In this document: positions 33,078-40,277 of the stretch, one piece after another
Numbering within the stretch: the stretch's first letter is position 1
Layout: every line of letters begins with the position of its first letter
Assembly: GCA_964567755.1 (NCBI GenBank)
Contig: CAZMNW010000017.1
Span: forward strand, 1-64,000
Source of the DNA: DASRJW01 sp964567755
GTDB taxonomy: Bacteria; Krumholzibacteriota; Krumholzibacteriia; G020349025
DNA length: 64,000 nucleotides
Direction of reading: 5' to 3'
Program-made: the position numbers and the translations under genes
Notes under the pieces: model-generated
Databases searched by the model: none
Seen by the model: the letters and a program-made list of their open reading frames with translations, nothing else
Told to the model about the DNA's origin: nothing

Positions 33078-34673
33078 ATGGGGGTCCTTGCAAGAATCGA
33101 CTCCGGGAACGCAAGTCCGAGACGCACTCACCGCGACGGTGGCAGGCATTCGGGTCTTCTCGTCCAGTTGCTATTGATGGTCGCGTGTGCAGTTCCATGT
33201 GCAAAAGCAGGTGGGGCCGAAGACGATGCGGCGCATCGCGAAAAGCTCGCGGCATGGGTGACGGCGAACCGCTCGAGCATTCTCGATGAGCTGATCGCGT
33301 TCGTCTCCATACCGAATGTCGCATCGAACATGGAGGACATGCAGAAGAACGCCGCACACTTGAGAGGCATGCTCGAGAAGCGCGGCTTGGAGACGCGCAT
33401 CCTGGAGTCTCCCACGCGACCCTACGTTTTCGCGCGTTCTGCACCGGAGCCCGCGCCCTCGTCCGCGCAACCTCTCCGAGTTCTCTTCTACGCCCACTTC
33501 GATGGGCAGCCCGTCGACGCCCCGTCGTGGACCGTGACCGCACCATTCACGCCGAAGCTGAATGGCGATGCCGGCGATCGCGAGGCGCGCCTCTACGCGC
33601 GCTCCACCTCGGACGACAAGGGCCCGATCGTGGCGCTCCTGGCCGCACTCGATGCGCTACGCGCGGCAGGCATCCCACCAACGGTGGAAGCCAAGTTCCT
33701 CTTCGACTCCGAAGAGGAGATCGGTTCACCGTCACTCCCAGAGTTGGCGCGACAGCACGCGAACCTGCTCGCAGCCGACTTGCTGATCTTCGCCGACGGC
33801 CCGGTGCACCAATCGGGGCGCCCGACCTTGAGTTTCGGCAGCCGCGGGATCGTGACGGTGACGCTCACGGTGTACGGGCCGTCGCGGCCGTTGCACTCGG
33901 GTCATTACGGCAACTGGGTGCCGAACCCGGCCGAGAAGCTGAGCCTGCTCCTTGCGTCGATGAAGGACGCAGATGGTCAGGTGCTGGTGAAGGGTTTCTA
34001 CGACGACGTGGTGCCGCTTTCGGCCATGGAGCGCGACGCCTTGCGTGCGATCCCCACCGTCGAAGCCGATCTCCAGGAGGAGCTCTACGTTGCCCGGCCG
34101 GAGGGAGCCGGTGCGAGCCTGCAGGAGGCGATCAACCTGCCTTCGCTCAACGTCCGCGGCATCGCGTCGGGCGCGGTGGGTGAAGAAGCCCGCACGATCA
34201 TCCCGTCGACGGCCACGGCAGAGATCGACATGCGGTTGGTGAAGAACGTGATGCCGGAAGCACAGGTCGAGCGGCTGAAGGAGCATGTGCGCAAGCAGGG
34301 TTTCCATGTGGTGGCCGACGAGCCCGATGCCGCAACGCGGCGCGCCCACGCAGGCGTCGTCCGCATCACTGCCGGGCCTGGGACGCCGGCCACGCGCACA
34401 TCGATGGACACGCCGATTTCACGCGCGGTCATCGCGGCCGTACGACGAGCGGTCGTGGGCGAACCGGTGCTCATGCCGACGTTGGGCGGCACGGTTCCAT
34501 TGCACCACCTCGAGGCGGCTCTGAACGTGCCCGTGTACGGCGCGCCGATCGTCAACTACGACAACAACCAGCACGCCCCCGACGAGAACCTGCGCCTCGG
34601 GAACCTGTGGGACGGCATCGTGATCTACGCGTCGCTGCTGCGGTTACCAGCGCCTGGTGATCCCGCCCGCTGA
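33078..34673 (+). CDS. M20 family dipeptidase/carboxypeptidase, exported
   Basis: 531 aa from ATG 33078 (GGAGGG 4 nt upstream); a long upstream extension antisense to gmhA was rejected. A hydrophobic segment LLVQLLLMVACAVPCAKAGG near residue 25-45 suggests a signal peptide. Metal ligands of M20 peptidases are visible: VLFYAHFDGQPVD, ARSTSDDKGPIVA, FDSEEEIGSP, LIFADGP, and the final YDNNQHAPDENL. The central dimerisation lid domain is present. It probably hydrolyses dipeptides in the periplasm. Confidence 0.93.
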   Translation: MGVLARIDSGNASPRRTHRDGGRHSGLLVQLLLMVACAVPCAKAGGAEDDAAHREKLAAWVTANRSSILDELIAFVSIPNVASNMEDMQKNAAHLRGMLEKRGLETRILESPTRPYVFARSAPEPAPSSAQPLRVLFYAHFDGQPVDAPSWTVTAPFTPKLNGDAGDREARLYARSTSDDKGPIVALLAALDALRAAGIPPTVEAKFLFDSEEEIGSPSLPELARQHANLLAADLLIFADGPVHQSGRPTLSFGSRGIVTVTLTVYGPSRPLHSGHYGNWVPNPAEKLSLLLASMKDADGQVLVKGFYDDVVPLSAMERDALRAIPTVEADLQEELYVARPEGAGASLQEAINLPSLNVRGIASGAVGEEARTIIPSTATAEIDMRLVKNVMPEAQVERLKEHVRKQGFHVVADEPDAATRRAHAGVVRITAGPGTPATRTSMDTPISRAVIAAVRRAVVGEPVLMPTLGGTVPLHHLEAALNVPVYGAPIVNYDNNQHAPDENLRLGNLWDGIVIYASLLRLPAPGDPAR

Positions 34674-34726
34674 GGATTGTCTCTTGCATGTCGGTAGGAA
34701 ATGGCCCGCGGGAAGCCCCCGAGCCC

Positions 34727-34768
34727 TTGACTTTTAGCCAGATGGCGTATATTATTATGCCAGATGGC
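34727..34768 (+). promoter_or_regulatory. Promoter and paired operators of the Xre/RES module
   Basis: TTGACT (34727-34732), 17-bp spacer, TATTAT (34750-34755). The 10-mer GCCAGATGGC occurs twice as a direct repeat, at 34737-34746 (in the spacer) and 34759-34768 (at the start point), exactly 22 bp apart. Each copy is itself a GCCA/TGGC inverted repeat. Two helical turns of spacing over a promoter is what an autorepressing antitoxin complex would use. Confidence 0.7.
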
Positions 34769-34787
34769 AGGCGCTGGAGGTCCCGAG

Positions 34788-35282
34788 ATGCCAGACGTAG
34801 CAGAAGGGAAGAAAAGGGAATCGCCCGATGTGAGGGAGTTCTCTCGCTACGTGCAGAGCACGGGGACCATCGGACTGCACTATGTCGTTCTGCTTGGTCT
34901 GCGAACCTACGACGCGGTCAGCCTGCTGCAGAAGGTTCGCGACGGGCTGCCGTATCAAGCCTGGGAGCGACTACTTCACAACACAGAGCTTGCCAAAGCC
35001 GAACTGCTCCAACTGGTCCAAATCACCTCCCGCACGCTGAGCCGGCGCAAAGAAGAAGGAAGACTTCTCCCGGACGAATCGGATCGATTGCTACGAGCGT
35101 CCAGGCTCTTCGCCAGCGTTCTTGCCCTCTTCGAGGGCAACACTGACGCCGCGAGACGCTGGCTCACGACTCCCCAACCAGGCCTTGGCGGCGCCACACC
35201 CGTTGCGTTTGGAGCGACGGAGATCGGCGCGCGCGAAGTCGAGGCCCTTGTGGGGCGAATCGAGCATGGTATCCCATCGTGA
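34788..35282 (+). CDS. Xre/MbcA/ParS-type antitoxin (DUF2384 family)
   Basis: 164 aa from ATG 34788, with GGAGG 8 nt upstream; ATG 34764 would lie inside an operator. The helical N-terminal Xre part has LVQITSRTLSRRKEEGRLLP, and the C-terminal antitoxin domain has ESDRLLRASRLFASVLALFE and WLTTPQPGLGGATPVAFGAT, the signature of this family. It neutralises the RES toxin encoded next; stop and start overlap as GTGA. Confidence 0.93.
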   Translation: MPDVAEGKKRESPDVREFSRYVQSTGTIGLHYVVLLGLRTYDAVSLLQKVRDGLPYQAWERLLHNTELAKAELLQLVQITSRTLSRRKEEGRLLPDESDRLLRASRLFASVLALFEGNTDAARRWLTTPQPGLGGATPVAFGATEIGAREVEALVGRIEHGIPS

Positions 35283-35740
35283 TTCGAGCCTGGCGTGTCG
35301 TGAAGTCGAAGCACGCGACTCATGCTTTCGATAGTGAAGGCTCGAGACTGCATGGCAGTCGATGGAACAGTGCTGGAGTCAAAGTCGTCCACGTGTCGGA
35401 GACTCTCTCCCTGGCCATTCTCGAGATTCTCGTTCATCTGCAGAATAGCGCCCCGCTGCCGCATTATGTGGTGTTCTCCGTGGAGTTCGATGCCTCACTC
35501 TTGGAGCGCGTCGAGATGTCGGCGCTGCCCGCGGATTGGCGAGCCTCACCACCTCCATCAGCGCTGCAGCAAACCGGAGATCTGTGGGTTCGGCGCGGGC
35601 CGTCGGCCGTCCTCGAGGTTCCGAGCGCGTTGATTCCGCATGAACGCAACTTCCTATTGAACCCCTCACACGCAGACTTCAAGCGAGTCGTCATCAGCGC
35701 TCAGATGCCGTTAGACGTGGATGTTCGCGTGTTTCGCTGA
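35279..35740 (+). CDS. RES-domain toxin (NAD+-degrading family)
   Basis: 153 aa from GTG overlapping the antitoxin stop. Conserved RES residues are visible: an early Arg (RAWRVVKSKHATHAFD), GSRLHGSRWNSAGVKVVHVS and SETLSLAILEILVHLQ, followed by NFLLNPSHADFKRVVI. Characterised RES toxins cleave or phosphorolyse NAD+. Full-length and apparently intact. Confidence 0.93.
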   Translation: MIRAWRVVKSKHATHAFDSEGSRLHGSRWNSAGVKVVHVSETLSLAILEILVHLQNSAPLPHYVVFSVEFDASLLERVEMSALPADWRASPPPSALQQTGDLWVRRGPSAVLEVPSALIPHERNFLLNPSHADFKRVVISAQMPLDVDVRVFR

Positions 35741-35798
35741 AGGGGGTGCCGGAAGCGCGTGGGGGGCCGAGAGCCGCGAGAAGTAAAGAAACGCAGTC

Positions 35799-37163
35799 TT
35801 ACCGGCGAGCGCCGAAGTGTGCCAGCAATGAATCGATGGGCCCGGCATCGGTTCCCCAAGCGAGCTGCATCGGGGATTCACCGCCGCTCGTGCGCAGGCG
35901 GGGATCGGCGCCCGCTTCGAGGAGAGTCGCCACCGCGGCAGGCTGCTTCTGAGCAGCCGCGACATGCAGTGGCGTCCATTTCGACTCGTCTCGTGCATCC
36001 ACGTCAGCACCGAACTCGATGAGGAGTTGCACCATCTCTGCGTTGCCCCGATAAGCAGCTGAATGCAGCGGGGTGCGCTTCTGGCGGTCTTGTTTGTTGG
36101 GGTCGGCTCCCTTCTGGAGAAGGAGCCGCGCTTGCTCGAGCCGGTTCTCGAACGCTGTCTCATGCAGCAGGATCCCATCCCCCGGAATCTGCTCATCGGG
36201 CGCGGCGCCTAGCTCGAGCAACATGCGCACTGCATCGACGTAACCCGCGTCCGCGGCGCGTGCCAGAGCAGAGCGTCCGTCCGGTGTCCGCGCTCCCGGG
36301 TCGGCGCCGTGCGCGATCATGAGCGCCATCGCGTGCGTGTTGCCTTCCTGGGCCGCATACATGAAAGACGTGCTTCCGCCTTCATCGCGCACATTCGGAT
36401 CGGCACCGGCGTCGAGCAGGAGACGGATGAAGCTCGAATCCGGACTCGAGTGTCCGTTGATGCAGGACGCCACGTGCAGCGGTGTCCAACCCAAATAGCC
36501 CACTGCGTTCGCATTGCCACCGCGCTCGATGAGGAGCCGTGCTGCTCGCTGCTTTCGGGAGTGCGCGGCGCTGTGCAGTGGTGTGCCAGTGGCTGCCATG
36601 ACGTTGACGTCGAAGCCCGCATCGAGGAGAGCGCGCATGATCTCGACGTGGTCGTGCTCTGCGGCGAGATGCAGGAGTGTTCTGCCGTGATCGTCGCGCA
36701 TGTCCGTGCGTCCGCCGTGAGCCATCAAGACGCGCATGACATCGGCGTTGCCCCAGCGGACCGCGAGGCCGAGCGGCGTGACCCCACCGCCATCCTTGTC
36801 ATCGACGACCGCCCCGCGAGCGATCAGTAGCTCGGCGATTCCCGCATGTCCACTCCAGGCGGCGTAATGCAGGGCCGTCATGCCAACGGGATCGCGATAG
36901 GTGGTCCTCTGCGGATCATTCTCCAGAAGCTGGAACACGAGGAGGGAGTCGGCCTTGAGCGCGGCATCGAAGATCGGGTCGATGCGAACCTGCTGCGCCT
37001 GGTCGCGTCTTTCGCGGTTCCGGTCGTGGATTTCCTGCAGGCGACGGAGGGATTCGATGGTCTCGTCCACGCCGCAGGAGCCTAGTCCCAACGGGAGTGC
37101 AAGGAACAGCGTGGCAGCACGGAGCGGCGCGAGCCGGCGGATTCTGGTGTTCGATGCACGCAC
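35799..37163 (-). CDS. Ankyrin-repeat lipoprotein
   Basis: 454 aa. The N-terminus RAATLFLALPLGLGSCG is a lipoprotein-type signal with Cys after LGS. A short coiled segment follows (SLRRLQEIHDRNRERRDQAQ). About ten ankyrin repeats then fill residues 95-440, for example GMTALHYAAWSGHAGIAELL, GRTLLHLAAEHDHVEIMRAL and KWTPLHVAAAQKQPAAVATL. It is predicted to be tethered in the envelope as a protein-binding scaffold. It faces the RES toxin gene convergently; no partner is evident. Confidence 0.92.
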   Translation of the reverse strand: MRASNTRIRRLAPLRAATLFLALPLGLGSCGVDETIESLRRLQEIHDRNRERRDQAQQVRIDPIFDAALKADSLLVFQLLENDPQRTTYRDPVGMTALHYAAWSGHAGIAELLIARGAVVDDKDGGGVTPLGLAVRWGNADVMRVLMAHGGRTDMRDDHGRTLLHLAAEHDHVEIMRALLDAGFDVNVMAATGTPLHSAAHSRKQRAARLLIERGGNANAVGYLGWTPLHVASCINGHSSPDSSFIRLLLDAGADPNVRDEGGSTSFMYAAQEGNTHAMALMIAHGADPGARTPDGRSALARAADAGYVDAVRMLLELGAAPDEQIPGDGILLHETAFENRLEQARLLLQKGADPNKQDRQKRTPLHSAAYRGNAEMVQLLIEFGADVDARDESKWTPLHVAAAQKQPAAVATLLEAGADPRLRTSGGESPMQLAWGTDAGPIDSLLAHFGARR

Positions 37164-37257
37164 GTCGTCCTCACGTGGATCCTTCTGGAACCCGACGAGA
37201 TAGGCCCTGACGGCTATTGCATGAAGGGTGCCGTGTGTGGAGCGTCGCAGGATCCAT

Positions 37258-38406
37258 CTACGCCTGGAGGCCCGTGGCGATCACGTCCACGGCGCGATCG
37301 ATGTCGGAATCGTCGTTGTAGATGTGCGGGGCCAAGCGGAAGCGCCCTTCGCGCAGGCTGTAATGGATGCGAGCGTCCCGGAAGGCGCGGTGCAGCCGCT
37401 GGGCACGTTCGGCGCCGACCGTGAAGGCGACGATGGGGCTCGGCGAAGTGCCCACGTCGCACAGGGCCACGCCGCTCGATCCGTTCATCGCCGACCGCAG
37501 CCGCTGCGCCAGACCGGCATCGTGGGCGGCAACGCGATCGATGCCAATCTCGTTCAGCAAGCGCAGTGATTCGCGCAGCATGAGGATGTCGTGCAGGTTC
37601 GCGGTGCCGAGCTCGAAGCGGCGCGCATCCGGGAAGATCTGACGCGGGTATTCGAGCAGGCAGTCGAAGCGCCCACCGTAGTCCACGTTCATCCAGCCGA
37701 GCATGGGCAAATGCAGATCGCGCACGAGCTCGGCTCGTACGTAGAGGAACCCGGTTCCGCGCGGCGCGCACAGCCACTTCTGACCGCAGCCGGCGAGGAA
37801 GTCGATCCCGAGCTCGACGGGGCGTACGACGCAGCACCCGATTGCCTGGGCGCCGTCCACGACAGTGCGAATGTCGCGTTCGCGGCAGAACCGAGCGAGC
37901 GCGGCGAGATCGGGCCGGTAGCCATCGTGGAACTGCACTGCCGAAACGGCGACGGCGCGTGTGCGCGTGTCGCATGCCGCGATCAACCATTCGGCATCGG
38001 CGCGCCCACCGGGAGGCTCGATCATCCTGAGCTCGATGCCGCGCGATTCGAGGTTGCGCCACGGGTAGACGTTGCCCGGGAACTCGCCGTGCGCGAGCAC
38101 GACGTTGTCGCCTGCTGTCATGAGAATCGAGTTGGCCGCCAGGTTGAGCCCATGCGAGGTATTGAACGTGAGAGCGATCGCGTCCGCCCCGCAGCCGAGG
38201 AGGCGAGCGATCTCGAGGCGTGTTTCGGCCAGCACCTCGAACAGATCGTACGGCGAGAGGCCTTCGACATAGTGTTGCTCGCTGAAGTAGCGTTCGAAAA
38301 GGAGACGCGAGCGTTCGGGGACGAGGCCGTTCGATGCAGTGTTGAGATATGTGGCGCCATCGAGGGCGGGGAACTCGCGTCGGATCGCCCGGACATCGAG
38401 GATCAT
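37258..38406 (-). CDS. Class V aminotransferase / cysteine-desulfurase-like PLP enzyme
   Basis: 382 aa from ATG 38406; a much longer frame extends antisense-like through the transporter gene and was rejected. PLP-fold segments are FPALDGATYLNTASNGLVP, TFNTSHGLNLAANSILM, VVDGAQAIGCCVV (Asp and Gln of the cofactor pocket) and GCGQKWLCAPRGTGFLYV with the Schiff-base Lys. This is the selenocysteine lyase/isopenicillin-epimerase-like branch; the substrate is unknown. The gene lies 62 bp after an NCS1 transporter on the same strand, so the two may form an operon. Confidence 0.9.
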   Translation of the reverse strand: MILDVRAIRREFPALDGATYLNTASNGLVPERSRLLFERYFSEQHYVEGLSPYDLFEVLAETRLEIARLLGCGADAIALTFNTSHGLNLAANSILMTAGDNVVLAHGEFPGNVYPWRNLESRGIELRMIEPPGGRADAEWLIAACDTRTRAVAVSAVQFHDGYRPDLAALARFCRERDIRTVVDGAQAIGCCVVRPVELGIDFLAGCGQKWLCAPRGTGFLYVRAELVRDLHLPMLGWMNVDYGGRFDCLLEYPRQIFPDARRFELGTANLHDILMLRESLRLLNEIGIDRVAAHDAGLAQRLRSAMNGSSGVALCDVGTSPSPIVAFTVGAERAQRLHRAFRDARIHYSLREGRFRLAPHIYNDDSDIDRAVDVIATGLQA

Positions 38407-38468
38407 GGAGTCTCGACCTTTCGTTCTCTCCGATTTCGCGTCGCACGGATCGGATGCCGCCGCTGTCG

Positions 38469-39962
38469 CTACGGCGTTCGGGCTGTCGTAGAAATCGCCG
38501 ACTCCGGCGCCGTTCGACTGAGTACCACGTGCAAGGAGCCGGCGACGAGGAAGCCCACGAACCAGGCGTAGGAATACAGCGGTGCGAGTACGGGGACGAC
38601 CAACCCGCCCCATGCGAGCGCGCACCCCCCGAGCGTTGCCACGACCGCCCTCCAGTTCCAGCCGCGATGGTAGGTGTAGGCGCCCTCTGCAAGGTAGAGG
38701 TCCTCGAGGTGCAACCGCTTGCGGCGGATGATCCAATAGTCGGCGATCAGGACACCGGCGATCGAGCCAAGCCCGCCCGAATAGCCGAGCAGCCATTTGA
38801 AGATGTAGCCGGACGGATCCGCGAGCAGCTTCCAGGGCTGGATCAGGAGCCCGAGAATGCCCGTGATCAGGCCGCCGGTCCTGAAGCGGATGAGACGCGG
38901 GAAGGCATTGGCGAAATCGTTGGCCGGGGACACAACATTGGCGGCGATGTTGACGGCCAAAGTGGCAACCACCGCCGTGAACATCGAAATCGCCACCACC
39001 AGTGGAGCCTTGAAGCGCGAGACGAGCTGCACCGGATCCCAGATCGCCTGGCCGTAGAGGATCACCGTCGCGCTCGTGATCAGCACCCCCATCGCCGCGA
39101 AGACAGACATCGTGGTCGGCAGCGCCACCACTTGTCCGAGCATCTGCTCGCGCTGACTGCGGCCGAAGCGGGTGAAGTCCGGCATGTTGAGCGAGAGGGT
39201 GGCCCAGTAGCCGATCATCGCCGTGAGCGATGGAACGAAGATGGGCATGAACTCGCGCACACTGTTCAGCTCGCCCTGCTGCTCGAGCAGCGGGCCCAGG
39301 CCCTTGGCACTTCGAATCGCCCAGACGAGGAGCACCGCGGTCATGACCAGAACGAAGGGCGCGGCCCAGTTCTCGACCATGCGGAGCAGGTTCATGCCAC
39401 GATAAATGATGAAAATGTTGAGGCTCCAGAAGAGGAGAAACGAGATCCACGCCGTGGGGGTGTGTCCGGCGATGGCGCCACCCAGCAGCGTCGGCCAGGA
39501 TGGATACAGCGCCGTGAAGAAGGTGTGCAACGCCTCGCCACCGATCCAGGCTTGGATGCCGAACCAGCCGCAGGCCACCAGCGCGCGCATCAGCGCCGGC
39601 AGGTTCGAGCCGAGCGTGCCGTATGCGGCGCGCGCGAAGACAGGAAATGGGATCCCGTACTTCGTGCCCGGATGCGAGTTCATGAGGATCGGGATCAACA
39701 CGATCGTGTTGCCCAACAGGATCGTGAGAAGAGACTGCCACCAGTTCATTCCCGCCGCCATGAGGCCCGAAGCCAGCATGTAGGTCGGGATGCAATGCGC
39801 CATGCTCACCCAAAGCGCCGCGTAGTTGTAGGTGGTCCATGTCCGCTGGCCGAGGGAAATGGGTGCCAGGTCGTCGTTGTAGAGGGGACTCGCCTCGACT
39901 CGCGAGCGGTCCGCCAGCTCGACGCGCCCATCGGCATGGTGGATCTCGTTCGAGGTGCTCAA
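38469..39962 (-). CDS. NCS1 family nucleobase/cation symporter
   Basis: 497 aa with about 12 hydrophobic helices. The family signature appears at the N-terminus: YNDDLAPISLGQRTWTTYNY, then the WWQSLLTILLGNTIVLIPI helix and FPVFARAAYGTLGSNLPALM. Later segments are NMPDFTRFGRSQREQ and VLIADYWIIRRKRL, typical of NCS1 (purine, uracil, hydantoin, allantoin or thiamine transport). Located in the inner membrane. The cargo is unknown, but coupling with a PLP enzyme hints at an amine- or heterocycle-type substrate. Confidence 0.93.
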   Translation of the reverse strand: MSTSNEIHHADGRVELADRSRVEASPLYNDDLAPISLGQRTWTTYNYAALWVSMAHCIPTYMLASGLMAAGMNWWQSLLTILLGNTIVLIPILMNSHPGTKYGIPFPVFARAAYGTLGSNLPALMRALVACGWFGIQAWIGGEALHTFFTALYPSWPTLLGGAIAGHTPTAWISFLLFWSLNIFIIYRGMNLLRMVENWAAPFVLVMTAVLLVWAIRSAKGLGPLLEQQGELNSVREFMPIFVPSLTAMIGYWATLSLNMPDFTRFGRSQREQMLGQVVALPTTMSVFAAMGVLITSATVILYGQAIWDPVQLVSRFKAPLVVAISMFTAVVATLAVNIAANVVSPANDFANAFPRLIRFRTGGLITGILGLLIQPWKLLADPSGYIFKWLLGYSGGLGSIAGVLIADYWIIRRKRLHLEDLYLAEGAYTYHRGWNWRAVVATLGGCALAWGGLVVPVLAPLYSYAWFVGFLVAGSLHVVLSRTAPESAISTTARTP

Positions 39963-40277
39963 GGTTCGATACTCCCCATCCTCTGGCAGCTGTCGAAACG
40001 ATCTCGAAGTCGCATGCGCCAGGCGACTACTCTATGCGAAGAGGTCTCGCCTTCTCGCAAGATGGCCGAGATAATAACGGCCGTCCTGGGTCCCTGTGGG
40101 GACTTTCGAATCGGCGGCCGCGACGCCAAGGAGCCTCCGAGATCCAAAGGGATGGGGGCGAACCGAGGGTTACGAGCCGTGACCCGACAAGCGCCGCTGT
40201 GGACATGGTCCCGGTGGGATCCCTAGAATCCCGGAATCGGTTGCTTCGAATCGATTTTTTACAAAAAAGGATGCCAC
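39963..40277. other. Divergent intergenic region with a promoter for the second kinase
   Basis: This 315-bp region separates the minus-strand NCS1 gene from the plus-strand kinase. Besides the promoter at 40200-40229 it contains an A/T-rich run (CGATTTTTTACAAAAAAGG) just before the kinase start, which includes the AAAGGA binding site. No small gene is supported. Confidence 0.6.
40200..40229 (+). promoter_or_regulatory. Sigma-70-like promoter for the kinase gene
   Basis: TGGACA (40200-40205), 18-bp spacer, TAGAAT (40224-40229): five of six matches in each element. It lies 49 bp before the kinase ATG. Confidence 0.5.

Noticed and set aside
37258..39840. An 860-residue minus-strand frame joining the aminotransferase to upstream sequence
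   Set aside because: The upstream half is a shifted reading of the NCS1 transporter gene, and the enzyme begins at MILDVRAIRREFPALDG.
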